Source: Capronia americana
Taxonomy: Eukaryota; Ascomycota; Eurotiomycetes; Chaetothyriales; Herpotrichiellaceae
Reading direction: 5' to 3'
Assembly: GCA_016110215.1 (NCBI GenBank)
Contig: JADWQD010000014.1
Coordinates: forward strand, 310,001-374,000
DNA length: 64,000 bases
The stretch's first letter is position 1, and each line of letters begins with the position of its first letter. This document shows, piece after piece, positions 22,704 to 33,376 of this stretch. The position numbers and the translations under genes are program-made. The notes under the pieces were generated by a model. That model worked only from the letters and a program-made list of their open reading frames with translations, was not told the DNA's origin and did not search any database.

Positions 22704-23784
22704 TCAGACCTCTGATCGACGTGCAGGAGGCATACTCCTGCCTTTACCCCTCTTCGGCGAAGTAGCAATGTCCATTTTCAGGTGAGATATGACTCTCCTG
22801 TTCGTTTCCTTTTCTGCCTCAAGCGCGGAAATGCGAGCTTGCAGTTCTGCAATCTTTCTGTCCTTGGCCTGGACAGCTAAGCGAGTGATATCCCGGCCCT
22901 TGATGATCCCTTGAGTCCGAAGGTCGTACTTGTTGAGAAGGTCCACGAGTTCGTTCTCTACCAAAGAGCTGACTTGCGAGTCTGAGTTTCTCAGTATCTT
23001 GAGCGCTCGAGAGGCAAGCGAAGAAGGCTCGGCCTCCGCTGGTCCCGTCCCGCTCTGCATCGGTCCGGAAGCCGGAGTATTCGACGGCGAGAGCAATCCG
23101 CCGCCATTAGACTTGTGGGATGTGCTCGGAGTGGTGAAAACGTCGTCGCTCAGAGGCCCTACATCATCGCCCTTGAGCGACGGAGCCAATGATCCAGCTA
23201 AAGTCTTCTTGCCGGGAGAGGTGAAGATGTCTGTTCGAGGCGCTTTCCTGGGGGTATCAAACGGCGCTTTTTGCAGAGTCTCTCGCTCGGCATTAAGCAA
23301 TTCCTCGTCATCACTGGAAGACCACTCAAAGCTTTCTTCAGGTTCGAAATACCCAGCATTCCTTGTCTGGGCAGGGGTTTCCGCAGGTTTAGGTTGTACA
23401 TAGCTAGGCTTCGTCTGCGGTGTAGGAAATGCAGCGATTGAGGTCTGTTTCTGTGGAGTTTTAGGTGTGACAGGAGCATTCGGCTCTGAGTGGGTGTTGC
23501 TGAGCACGGCACCTTCTTCGCGCATCTTCGCTTGGTCGGTCCACAGGAAGAAGCCGCACCGTTTATGCTGAGGCTTTTGGCAGGTATAGACTGTGGCGAC
23601 TGTCAACAGAAGGGCATTTTCTTGATGCGACACACGTACACCATCTTCCATGATTCTTGGTCCCTTTCTTTGTTTGAAACTTCTCCGCGGGCAGCCGCGG
23701 CTCGCAGTCGCAGAGCCAGACGCCGCCAGCAAAGAGCCCTCGCTTGGCAGTTCGCCCATTCCTGGTCATGTATGGGGAGGCCAT
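22704..23784 (-). CDS. GRF-type zinc-finger protein with C-terminal coiled coil
   Basis: GRF zinc fingers bind single-stranded nucleic acid and occur in DNA repair proteins such as TOP3A, NEIL3 and APE2. Two exons, 23784-23640 and 23590-22704, are joined across a 49-nt intron (GTACGT...CCACAG), giving 343 residues. The finger is split by the intron: Cys25 and Cys27 in exon 1, then GRWFYTCQ (Cys52) and HKRCGFFLW (Cys60) in exon 2. The middle is disordered and Ser/Pro-rich, with repeated TP and SP sites (possible kinase targets). Residues about 245-325 form a coiled coil (LVDLLNKYDLRTQGIIKGRD, then AELQARISALEAEKETNRR). It faces away from the kinesin gene across a 659-bp shared upstream region. 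I would expect a nuclear DNA-repair or replication role, but that is inference from the finger alone. Confidence 0.85.
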
Positions 23785-24443
23785 GTTTGTCTAGATCTTA
23801 CGCCACCACCATCGGAGCATGTTGGCTGCTGGTTCTACGAGATCATGCAGGTCTATCGTTGAAGAGCTCGTGCCATCGTCATCGTAGGATTGCGACCTGC
23901 TTATCGTGTCCTGTGCCCGAGGATGGGAGGTGGTCACGAGTAACAATGAGGTCGATGTTGACGGTTGTTTTGATGGTTTCGTCAGGTGTTGGATGCAAAT
24001 GACGCATGCGGAGCGAACCTTGGGAAGTGCCCAGGTGGATTCCAGGCGGAGCCCAAGGCTGCATTTTGGGCGCCACGGCCCCCAATTTAGAGTCTGGGGC
24101 TCCCTGCGCGTGCCTGAGCCACATGATTCAAGCCTCCCTGGCTCGGCTTGACTTCCTAACTAGGCACCCCTGGACCGTCAAACGCATCCACTTTCACGTC
24201 TGCGGCCCCAACGCGACACGCTCCTCGATCAAACATCCTCAACTGTGGCAGCCAGAAACCGTAACACACCGATGAGAGTTCACACCCCAGCAAAACTCGT
24301 TACCTAGTATCTTGTCCTCGGCTTCAATCACGTCCCCCACTCGACGACGACGACTACCCACCGAGGGAATTATTCCTCCCCCGCCAACTGAAAAACGATG
24401 GTGAAAGCACACAGAATACCACACTTATAACATAGGTACAACT
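23785..24443. promoter_or_regulatory. Shared upstream region of GRF protein and kinesin-3
   Basis: 659 bp between two divergent start codons, so it must contain both promoters and 5' UTRs. No TATA box or known operator could be identified with confidence. Confidence 0.5.
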
Positions 24444-27400
24444 ATGGCGCCAACGGGCGGTATCGGCGGCGGAGGCGGGGGAGGTGGCAACATCAAAGTC
24501 GTCGTTCGAGTGCGACCCTTTAACAACCGCGAGATCGAACGCAATGCAAAATGTATTGTCCAGATGCAGCACGCCCAGACGGTCCTACAACCCCCTCCAG
24601 AGGCCGAAGACCGGCTTCGAAAAGGTGGAAAAGACGGTGCAAGTGCTCAGCGGACCTTCAAATTCGACAAGTCGTATTGGTCATTCAACAAGGCAGACCC
24701 GAACTATGCCGGCCAAGACAATGTGTTTAGTGACCTGGGGATCCCGTTGCTTGACAACGCCTTTCAGGGCTACAACAATTGCATCTTTGCGTATGGCCAG
24801 ACGGGCTCCGGGAAGTCATACAGTATGATGGGCTATGGTGAGGAGGCCGGTGTTATCCCCAGGATTTGTCGCGACATGTTCGAACGGATCAATGGGATGC
24901 AATCGGATCCCCACCTGACCTGTACTGTCGAAGTCTCCTACCTGGAGATTTACAATGAGCGAGTCCGCGACTTGCTCAACCCGAGCACTAAGGGCAATCT
25001 GCGGGTCCGCGAACATCCTTCCACCGGTCCTTACGTGGAGGACCTCGCGAAATTGGCAGTGCGATCGTTTAGTGAGATTGAAAACCTCATGGACGAGGGC
25101 AATAAAGCCAGGACAGTTGCGGCGACGAACATGAACGAAACATCCAGTCGTTCTCACGCCGTCTTCACCCTCACGCTCACGCAGAAACGCCATGATGCCG
25201 AAACGAATATGGACACGGAAAAGGTTGCAAAGATCAGTTTGGTCGACTTGGCTGGTTCAGAACGCGCGACTTCGACCGGCGCGACCGGTGCGCGGTTGAA
25301 GGAAGGGGCGGAGATCAACAGGTCCCTCTCGACTCTCGGTCGAGTCATCGCAGCACTAGCAGACCTGTCATCCGGCAAGAAAGGCTTGAAAGTCCCGTAT
25401 CGAGATTCGGTTCTTACCTGGCTCCTGAAGGATTCACTTGGAGGCAATAGCATGACAGCCATGATTGCCGCTATCTCTCCTGCAGACATCAATTTCGAGG
25501 AAACTCTGAGCACGCTTCGATATGCTGACTCGGCCAAGAGAATCAAGAACCATGCCGTCATCAATGAGGATCCGAATGCACGCATGATCCGCGAACTCAA
25601 AGAAGAGCTTGCCAAACTCAGGAGCCAGCTTGGAGGACCTGCCGCCGCCGGAGGGACGGAGGTGGCCTATCCCGAAGGAACACCACTTGAGAAACAAATG
25701 GTCTCAATCGTCCAAACAGACGGCTCGATCAAACGGGTCAGTAAGGCAGAGATCATGGAACAGTTGAGCCAGAGCGAGAAATTGTACAGCGACCTCAACC
25801 AGACCTGGGAAGAAAAGCTGGCGAAGACTGAAGAGATTCACAAAGAGCGGGAGGCAGCTTTGGAAGAATTGGGAATCAGCATCGAAAAGGGCAATGTTGG
25901 TATGAGCACCCCGAAGAAGATGCCTCACCTGGTGAACCTTAGCGACGACCCATTGCTAGCCGAGTGTCTGGTGTATAACTTGAAGCCCGGCATCACCACG
26001 GTGGGAAACGTTGATTCCTCCGAAGCTTCCGAGATAAGGCTCAATGGCTCCAAAATCCTCGAACACCATTGCAAATTAGAGAATGTCGACAATGTGGTCA
26101 CGATCATCCCGAACGAGGGAGCTGCTGTCATGGTGAACGGTGTCCGCGTCGACAAACCACGAAGGCTCAGGAGCGGTAACCGAATCATCCTGGGAGATTT
26201 CCACATATTCAGATTTAACAACCCTCTTGAAGCGAAGGCCGAACGAGCCGAAAGAAGCCTGCTCCGCCATTCTATCACCCCCGGACAGCTTGGCTCACCG
26301 ACGCCATCACCGTTCCGCCCCGGTCATGAAAGAAGTTGGAGCGCCGCAGGTTCGGAATGGGATGGTGACTCAAGTCGCGCCCAGTCTCCCGGTCTGGGTA
26401 GCAACCGGGAATCTGATTGGTTTTTTGCTCGACGAGAAGCGGCGGGGGCGCTCCTTGGTGCCGATCCAAAAATCACACAACTCACAGACGAGGAGTTGGA
26501 CAGCCTCTTTGAAAACATACAGCGAGCACGGGAAGAACGGCGCGGCCGCTCCGACACCAAGCTTTTGGAGCAAGAAGAAGACTCGGACGATCTCAGTTCC
26601 TTCCTTGTCAGAGACAAGTACATGTCAAATGGGACTATAGACAACTTTTCGCTTGACACCGCGCTGACGATGCCCGGGACTCCTTCCGTGCACAGTGGCT
26701 CTCAGGAGGACGGTGAGCCCACCTTGACACGAGACCAATTCGAGCATCAGCAGCAGGAGCAGCAAAAGGCCGAAGAAGAGAAGCGAGAGGCAGAGGAAGA
26801 GGCGGCCAAGGAAGCCGAGCGCGAAGCCCAGGCCACGCAGATGCAGCAGGAATTAGAGCGGGCAAAGCAGACATTTCAAGAAGAGCTTCGAAAACAGAAA
26901 GAAGCGTACGAAGAGCAAATCAAGAAGATGGATCACGACGTCAAAATTCGAGAGGCATCGCGGACTGCTGCAGGCTTTTTACCCCTGGAAGCGTCTGAGA
27001 TAGCAATCGCTCGAAACGTTGTGGAGAAATGGCAACAGAGGAACTACATCCTGATAGCGGAGGCAATTCTACAAAATGCTGGCCTCTTGAAGGAAGCACA
27101 GGTTATGAGCAAACTTCTGGATCAAGACACCAATTTTCAATTTGTGATTCTGGATTCCGGCGAGGAACGTGGCTCCTCGTACGATCTCATCCTCCACGAT
27201 ATCTCCGGAGACGATGATGATGCTCTCGCCACCGCTCGAAAGCCATGTCTGGCCGTCAGGGTCATCAATCACCAGCTCAGCTGCATTCACTTGTGGTCTT
27301 TGGGAAAGCTGAGAGAACGGGTAGCCAAGATGCGCCAGATGCACCAGTATAAGGATCAGCCAGAATATTCACAGCATTTCAGAATGGACAACCCCTTTCG

Positions 27401-29405
27401 CGACTCTGATCAGCCACTGTTCTCGCTGATCGGTGATGGCAGCATCCCCCTGACCGCCGTCTTTGAGACCAGAGTCCAAGACTTTGTGGTCGAGATATCC
27501 TCACCGTCGACAAGGCAAATCGTTGGCAAAGTTCGGATGTCCCTGGAACCCTCCTTGGCCGAGTCACCGCCTTCTACTATCAAGTTCAACATCGTCATGC
27601 GCGATCTTGCGGGATTCGCGGAGCACGAAGGTACTCAGGTACATGCTCAGATGACGGTGCTAGGGACTGAAGACGGGAGTGTTGCGACAACCCAGCCCAT
27701 TCATGGCTTCGGTGACGGGCCAGTACGGTTCGAAAGCATACATAACTTGAGTGTTCGGCGATCTGGAGAAAAATCGGCCGTGTTGAAGATCGCCATCTTT
27801 GCTCAAGTCAGCTCGACCCATCTTGACAAATTGATCAGCTGGGATGAGCTTCGTGAAATGAACGAGCAACCACATGATCAGCAACCCGCTCCTCGGATAT
27901 CCGAGGCTGAGTACAGTCTTGAAGAACGACACGACGTCTTTGCAAAGGTCCAATTTCTAGAATTGGCGGAAACCGGTCAATATATGCCCGTGGAACTGAT
28001 ACAGAACAACGCCAATGACATCGGGGCATTCCAACTGCATCAGGGCCTACAGCGGCGTATCTCCGTCAATCTAACTCACGTACTGACCGAAGGCCTCCCA
28101 TGGGATGATCTCAAGAACCTACGGGTCGGGGAGGTGCATCTCATTGATGCATCCGGACGCGTTGCCGATATCGGTTCGATCACACCGGACATACCTCTTA
28201 AACAGATCCAAGAGCCGATGATCAAGGATAATGCCGATGGCACTTCAAACATTACCATTGTCGGACAATGGGACAGCTCATTGCACAAATCCCTGCTTCT
28301 CGACCGCGCCACGAATGAAAACTCCCGAGTTCAAATTTCTCTACGCTGGGACATCATCTCGAACCGCCTTGGTCACGACCACCCCATGACCTTTGTCATC
28401 GACCAACAACTGCAGATCCTTCCTCGTTCGTATGTTCGTCCGCAGTCGATGTTCAAGTCGTTCTGGAGCCAAACGCGGATCACGCACTCCACGGACGGAC
28501 TGTTCTCGATTGTGGTACGACCTGTGAGTGCGAAGCGTGCCGCTGACCTATGGCGCCTCGACACGTCGAAGAACTATATCAACGGCGAGGAACATCTCGG
28601 CAACTGGCAGCCTAGGGGGATTTCGCTGGTCAAGGACTACTTGATTGCACGCCGGAAGAGGAGACAACTACAGGACATCGAGTCCGCCAAAGCAGCGCTC
28701 GGTCTGCGGAAGTTGAGCGTCAGCAGGGCTCAACGGTCTCGCGCGGCGTCACCTTCCACAGTAGACCCGCGCGAAGAACTGCTCCTCCGCAAGTTCATCA
28801 CCATCTGGCAGAAACCAAGTCCGGAGATGAAGAATCCCATCTTCGATGACACCGACGCCAACCATCCGCAGAACTCGCCTCCTCAGCCCACGCCGAGCCC
28901 CTCCCACCCACCTTCGACACGCTACCAAGCAACCGTCAGTCACGTGCCCAAGAATCCTATCTCTCTCAAGTCAGGCCACCTACTCATGCCCTCGGAAACT
29001 TACGACCCCTCTGCTTCGCACTCGGCAACAATGCAGTGGAAGCGCCGGTTCGTCGACCTCCGTCCTCCGTACCTGCACATCCGCTCTGTGCCCGATGGCG
29101 AGGGCATCAATGCGATCAACCTCACGCACGCAAGGATCGATCATGATCCGGACTTTAAGCGCCTTCTCGGCGGTGGCGGATCGAGCATATCCAGTGGTGA
29201 GTCCTTGGAGCCGAGGACCCCAGGACATCGACGAACAGGAAGTGAAATCCATGGCTTGGCGCATGTTTTCGCCGTCTATGGCGAGCAGAACACGTTTCTG
29301 TTCGCAGCGAGGAGTGAGAGTCAGAAGGTGGAGTGGATTTTGAAAATCGACCAGAGCTACTTTTCTGGGGACGAGGGGGGGGAAGAAGAACGCGTGGACA
29401 TCTAA
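24444..29405 (+). CDS. uncA: Kinesin-3 motor (Unc-104/KIF1A, UncA type)
   Basis: Plus-end-directed kinesin that carries endosomes and vesicles along microtubules. One uninterrupted exon codes 1,653 residues, close to A. nidulans UncA. Domains in order: motor (about 18-375) with P-loop GQTGSGKSYSMMG at about 118, switch I NMNETSSRSH near 230 and switch II DLAGSE near 268; neck and coiled coil (380-480); FHA domain (about 510-615, LKPGITTVGNVDSSEASEIRL.. then NRIILGDFHIFRFN); coiled coil (about 765-850); a KIF1-type central region; a DUF3694-like region (about 1150-1300); and a C-terminal PH domain (about 1510-1640, LKSGHLLMPSETYD.. to QKVEWILKIDQ). The start codon is followed by a glycine-rich stretch just before IKVVVRVRPFN, as in fungal relatives. 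Confidence 0.96.
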   Translation: MAPTGGIGGGGGGGGNIKVVVRVRPFNNREIERNAKCIVQMQHAQTVLQPPPEAEDRLRKGGKDGASAQRTFKFDKSYWSFNKADPNYAGQDNVFSDLGIPLLDNAFQGYNNCIFAYGQTGSGKSYSMMGYGEEAGVIPRICRDMFERINGMQSDPHLTCTVEVSYLEIYNERVRDLLNPSTKGNLRVREHPSTGPYVEDLAKLAVRSFSEIENLMDEGNKARTVAATNMNETSSRSHAVFTLTLTQKRHDAETNMDTEKVAKISLVDLAGSERATSTGATGARLKEGAEINRSLSTLGRVIAALADLSSGKKGLKVPYRDSVLTWLLKDSLGGNSMTAMIAAISPADINFEETLSTLRYADSAKRIKNHAVINEDPNARMIRELKEELAKLRSQLGGPAAAGGTEVAYPEGTPLEKQMVSIVQTDGSIKRVSKAEIMEQLSQSEKLYSDLNQTWEEKLAKTEEIHKEREAALEELGISIEKGNVGMSTPKKMPHLVNLSDDPLLAECLVYNLKPGITTVGNVDSSEASEIRLNGSKILEHHCKLENVDNVVTIIPNEGAAVMVNGVRVDKPRRLRSGNRIILGDFHIFRFNNPLEAKAERAERSLLRHSITPGQLGSPTPSPFRPGHERSWSAAGSEWDGDSSRAQSPGLGSNRESDWFFARREAAGALLGADPKITQLTDEELDSLFENIQRAREERRGRSDTKLLEQEEDSDDLSSFLVRDKYMSNGTIDNFSLDTALTMPGTPSVHSGSQEDGEPTLTRDQFEHQQQEQQKAEEEKREAEEEAAKEAEREAQATQMQQELERAKQTFQEELRKQKEAYEEQIKKMDHDVKIREASRTAAGFLPLEASEIAIARNVVEKWQQRNYILIAEAILQNAGLLKEAQVMSKLLDQDTNFQFVILDSGEERGSSYDLILHDISGDDDDALATARKPCLAVRVINHQLSCIHLWSLGKLRERVAKMRQMHQYKDQPEYSQHFRMDNPFRDSDQPLFSLIGDGSIPLTAVFETRVQDFVVEISSPSTRQIVGKVRMSLEPSLAESPPSTIKFNIVMRDLAGFAEHEGTQVHAQMTVLGTEDGSVATTQPIHGFGDGPVRFESIHNLSVRRSGEKSAVLKIAIFAQVSSTHLDKLISWDELREMNEQPHDQQPAPRISEAEYSLEERHDVFAKVQFLELAETGQYMPVELIQNNANDIGAFQLHQGLQRRISVNLTHVLTEGLPWDDLKNLRVGEVHLIDASGRVADIGSITPDIPLKQIQEPMIKDNADGTSNITIVGQWDSSLHKSLLLDRATNENSRVQISLRWDIISNRLGHDHPMTFVIDQQLQILPRSYVRPQSMFKSFWSQTRITHSTDGLFSIVVRPVSAKRAADLWRLDTSKNYINGEEHLGNWQPRGISLVKDYLIARRKRRQLQDIESAKAALGLRKLSVSRAQRSRAASPSTVDPREELLLRKFITIWQKPSPEMKNPIFDDTDANHPQNSPPQPTPSPSHPPSTRYQATVSHVPKNPISLKSGHLLMPSETYDPSASHSATMQWKRRFVDLRPPYLHIRSVPDGEGINAINLTHARIDHDPDFKRLLGGGGSSISSGESLEPRTPGHRRTGSEIHGLAHVFAVYGEQNTFLFAARSESQKVEWILKIDQSYFSGDEGGEEERVDI

Positions 29406-29806
29406 CGGAACGAAACGAGATTTGGAGGGTGAGCACCCGAAGTGCAACAGCCAGCCGGCCGTTTGGAGACTTGCTGCAGGTGAAAAATGAGCGTAGTGTA
29501 GATGTGTGCAATGCTTGGTTAAGAGATTAGGATGCCAGCATAAAGCAGGAAGCCTAGCTATGGTACCGATTACAATACCCTTACCGTTATAGAGATACCC
29601 CAAATATATGAAGAAACTGAACATATACCGCAAGTCAAGCTGCGCAGCTGAGACTGAAACGTCGCTTCGTGTGATTTGGGATCGACATTCCGATTCCGAC
29701 GTATCGTGTTGACTGGTCAGTCCTTGGGTCAATATGTGTTGTGCTCGGTTGACCCAGCTCGGTTCGTTCCATCAGCAACCGACACTCCATGGGCTAGATG
29801 ACGGGA
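29406..29806. other. Convergent 3' spacer
   Basis: 401 bp between the kinesin stop (+) and the stop of the membrane protein gene (-). No coding signal seen; expected 3' UTRs. Confidence 0.5.
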
Positions 29807-31016
29807 TCAATCCCATTTGCGCTTCCGGATCCTTGTGACCGGGATAGTAGCGGCATCAAGATCGTCATGATATTCAGGATCGCCATGACAGCGATGACAA
29901 CGACACACTGCCCGGTAGGTAATCATGGCTTGCAGGCGAATGACTATTCGCAGGAGTCCTCCCATCAACAGCAGGACCATCGGGTTGGCTGTCCTATCAC
30001 ATAGAGCCAAGATGTATAATTCATCGGCGTTCAGCAGTAAAGGGCCGATGAATCCCACCGACAATGTGGATATTAAGAGCTGAAGCAAGGTGTGTAATGT
30101 CAAATCCATGTCCTCAATGCGCGGGTTGCGTCTCGCCTCCGTTCCCTTATACGTGCGGTGTCGCACCTGGCAGATCCGCAGGTACTGCTGTAGTACTCTT
30201 ATCAAAGACGACAAACTCGCCGCGACGAGCTGTGGACCGAGTGAGACCTCGGGGCTTCGCCATCCAACGCAGAAAGTGAGCAATGCAGGAGATAATGCTA
30301 AGAGCTCAGTGATCAAAGAGATTTCTCTGACTGGGTAGTGATCGAACGCAGGCTCCGGAAGTTGATCTCGAATCAAAATGTGGCCACGCAGATAGATGAT
30401 GCCGGCATACGTGAACATCTGTTTGATGTAGGCGGATACTTTCTCAAGTATCTCTCGATGGTTGTGATAAGCTTGCGAGACCCATCGCTTTGTAAGAGGC
30501 AGTCCAAGGAACCGAGGCGGGGTGTCGAGTTCTTTCGCCACCATCTCGCCGCATGCTGAAGTCCAATTCCCGAAAACTTGCTGTGTATCTGTCAGCTGGG
30601 CAAAGAAGTTTCCCGACAGCAAATGGACCACTCACTCGCTGATTGAAGCAATCATCCCGAAAGTCTTTCCGGGCGGTCCAAGATGATATCATCGTCTGGT
30701 ATATGGCAAAAATGACTGCCACTATAGATAGCAGAAACATTACCCCATTGAAGACGCATTTGCTCGAGTTGTTAATGTTCCAGACGAGACATTGCCGCGC
30801 ATTTGGTGGTCGGCGAGTGCTTCGTGGCTGACTAGGATTCCTTGCCTGTGGGTCATTGCTGGTTCTTGGGGGAGGGCTGTTTGTGCCTGAGCCCGCCAGA
30901 GGTAACATGTGAATGGCGAGCTGATGCGGTGCGGGTGGTGGATGTGTGACTGGTTGACTAGAACGCACAGCGGCATGTGAGGCTGTTGCTGCGGGAGTGG
31001 TGATGGTGGAAGCCAT
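29807..31016 (-). CDS. Unidentified multi-pass membrane protein
   Basis: Two exons, 31016-30636 and 30580-29807, with a 55-nt intron (GTGAGT...ACACAG) give 384 residues. Residues 1-75 are Pro/Ser/Thr-rich and probably cytosolic. A first membrane segment lies at about 88-112 (VFNGVMFLLSIVAVIFAIYQ). Further hydrophobic stretches in exon 2 include SLITELLALSPALLTFCVGW, LHTLLQLLISTLSVGFIGPL and ILALCDRTANPMVLLLMGGL. A Cys/His cluster (CRCHRCHGD) sits near the C-terminus and the tail is basic (TRIRKRKWD). I do not recognise the family. The coding call rests on the long frames, the clean splice and the coherent membrane topology. Confidence 0.7.
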
Positions 31017-32312
31017 TCTGTCAAGAACCTCAACGAATACATGTGCTCCACTATGTCATTTCTCGGAAGTTTGGAACCCAACAGAGATAAAACAATCCAC
31101 AGGTGGTTCTAGTTAAATTCATGTTGTCTGTAACAGTAGGCTGCCACATGCGAGATGAGGATAAGTTGGGTCGCCTTGCATTAGCGTATGAGCAATACGA
31201 ACGGGTCAGCCTCACGTAGGCACAGTCTGCGTGGCATCACCAGAGAGGCTTAATGTCGTCAAACATACGTTGCGCGTTTACCGTAATAAACCAAGCACGT
31301 TCAGGCCAATATGGGAAAGTAATTGAGTAGGTAAGACCGGCATAGGCAAGGTGGCTGCTGTTTTGGAGTCCACAAGGCGATGAAAGCGTTCGGGATAGTT
31401 ACGGTTCGGAATAAGAGGGCAGCCTTGTTCTCCGATAGTTCCCATGTGCGACCGATGGCCGATGGATTCACGCTGTGGTGTCATTATCAGGTGAACCTCC
31501 GAAAGAAAGAGAGGTTTCGTTGGGAAATGGACACCAAGAGATGTGATCAGCCGGTGAGATGAGAGTGAACGCTGCAGACGCAACGGTGGGATATTGAGTC
31601 AGAAGTGCTGGTACGGTGATGCAACCAAGCTGCGAGCGTAGCTTATCTCGAGTTCGACTTGGGCTCGAGATTGCTCGCTCTTCTAACTACTACCAGGTAA
31701 TGTCAACATGTGACAGCCCGTGCACTCACTGGCTTTGACCGGTGCCATATGTCATTAGTGTCCGCCCGGGCGCCGCTGCCAGGGTCCAACAGGACGGATG
31801 GCACTCCCATTCCTGATGGCAGCTCAGGGTCTGTGACAGCATCAGGCAAGGGAGATCGACAACTCGACAATCGGCCATGGTCCACCAAGCCTCATCCAGA
31901 CGTGATTGCCATCGGCACAGCTGGCGAGCTCCACGATTGTATTGGCTTCCGTCCCTGGGAGTTTTCTCCCGAGCCTTGCGTTTGGGACAACGCAGCAACG
32001 AGCAGGCTAGCTGGCGATTCGCAGGAACGCCGCTCATGTCCAAATGTCCCGCTTCCGCACAGTGACAAGAGCTTGAAGCGGAGCAAAATGGTGAATCAGA
32101 GGTAAGGGATGCGCCACCCGATCATCAGGCTGAACTATACGAGTAGCATTCGAGCCAGAGTCTGGCCATCAGTCCAGCTCCTCCATTGACATCATCCTCT
32201 GCCTCGATCGTTTGTGCTTCACTTCTCATGTTTCCCAAAATCATCACAATTTGTATGCCCTACTTACAGTAACTACACTCACCCAACTTATCCAAACGCA
32301 ATCCACCTGATC
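31017..32312. other. Divergent intergenic region
   Basis: 1.3 kb between the membrane-protein gene (-) and the aquaporin (+), so both promoters lie here. The 150 bases before the aquaporin ATG are C/T-rich, typical of a fungal 5' UTR. No further gene recognised. Confidence 0.45.
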
Positions 32313-33376
32313 ATGCCGCGGCATTTCCCGCCTAGTTCCCTCCGCCGACAAAACATGGTCTCGTCCGCAGCTGCCAACGCCAACACGGCCTCTCCAGCAG
32401 GCGACGCCCAACACAGACACCACCTCCCGCGGAACAATGACCCCGAGCGCGACCTCCTCTCCCGCCGCCAACGTACGAAGAATCATCTCATCGCCGTAGT
32501 TGGCGAGTACGTGGGCACCACCCTATTCCTGTGGTTCTCGTTTGCAGGCACGCAGGCATGCGCCATCACGGGCGGCGGCGCCGCCAACACGCCCGACCAG
32601 GTCGTTCTGACGAGTTTGGCCTTCGGTTTCTCGCTCCTCGTCACGGTGTGGGCTTTCTACAGGATCAGCGGTGGACTGTTCAATCCAGCGGTATGTTGCT
32701 CTCCTCCCACTCGGTACCTATCCCTTCTTACTTGTCCCCCGTGCTCGCAAACCACATACAGATCGCACAGGCTGTGTTACACATATACACAGGACATACC
32801 CGCAGATTAAGCAGATACTGATATTCCCCATAGGTCACGCTCGGTCTTGTCATAACCAATAACCTCCCCTGGTTCCGCGGCCTGCTCCTCCTCCCGGCGC
32901 AACTACTAGGCGGCATGACCGCCGCAGGCCTCGTGAAATGCATGTTCCCGGGCCCCTTGATCGTCAGCACGACCCTCAGCAACGGCACGACGCCGGCGCA
33001 GGGGGTCTTCATCGAAATGTTCCTCACCTCGCTGCTTGTGTTCACGATCCTCATGCTCGCGGCGGAGAAACACTACGCCACGTTTATGGCCCCCGTGGGG
33101 ATCGGGCTCGCGCTGTTCGTCGCCATGATGGCCGGGTTACCCTACACGGGGAGTTCGCTGAACCCGGCGCGCAGTTTCGGCCCCGCGGTCGCGATCCCCT
33201 ACTTCCCGGGCTATCATTACATTTACTGGTTTGGGCCGATCATGGGGGCCTTGCTGGCGGCCGCCTACTATCGCTTCGTCAAGTTCTTCAAGTACGAGGA
33301 GGCGAACCCGGGGCAGGACGCCGTGTCGCCGGAGGAGATGGAGCGGGAGAAGTCGCGGGATGAGGAAATGGGCTGA
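32313..33376 (+). CDS. Aquaporin (MIP family water channel)
   Basis: Membrane channel for water and possibly other small solutes. Exons 32313-32690 and 32834-33376, with a 143-nt intron (GTATGT...CCATAG), give 306 residues. The splice falls right after the first pore motif: ISGGLFNPA in exon 1 (N124-P125-A126) continues VTLGLVITN in exon 2. The second pore motif is SLNPARSFGPA near residue 236. Serine and Arg after the second NPA, with no Asp after it, fit an orthodox aquaporin rather than an aquaglyceroporin. The N-terminal 55 residues are hydrophilic and the C-terminal 35 are strongly charged, both facing the cytosol. An in-frame Met at residue 15 is an alternative start. Confidence 0.93.
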
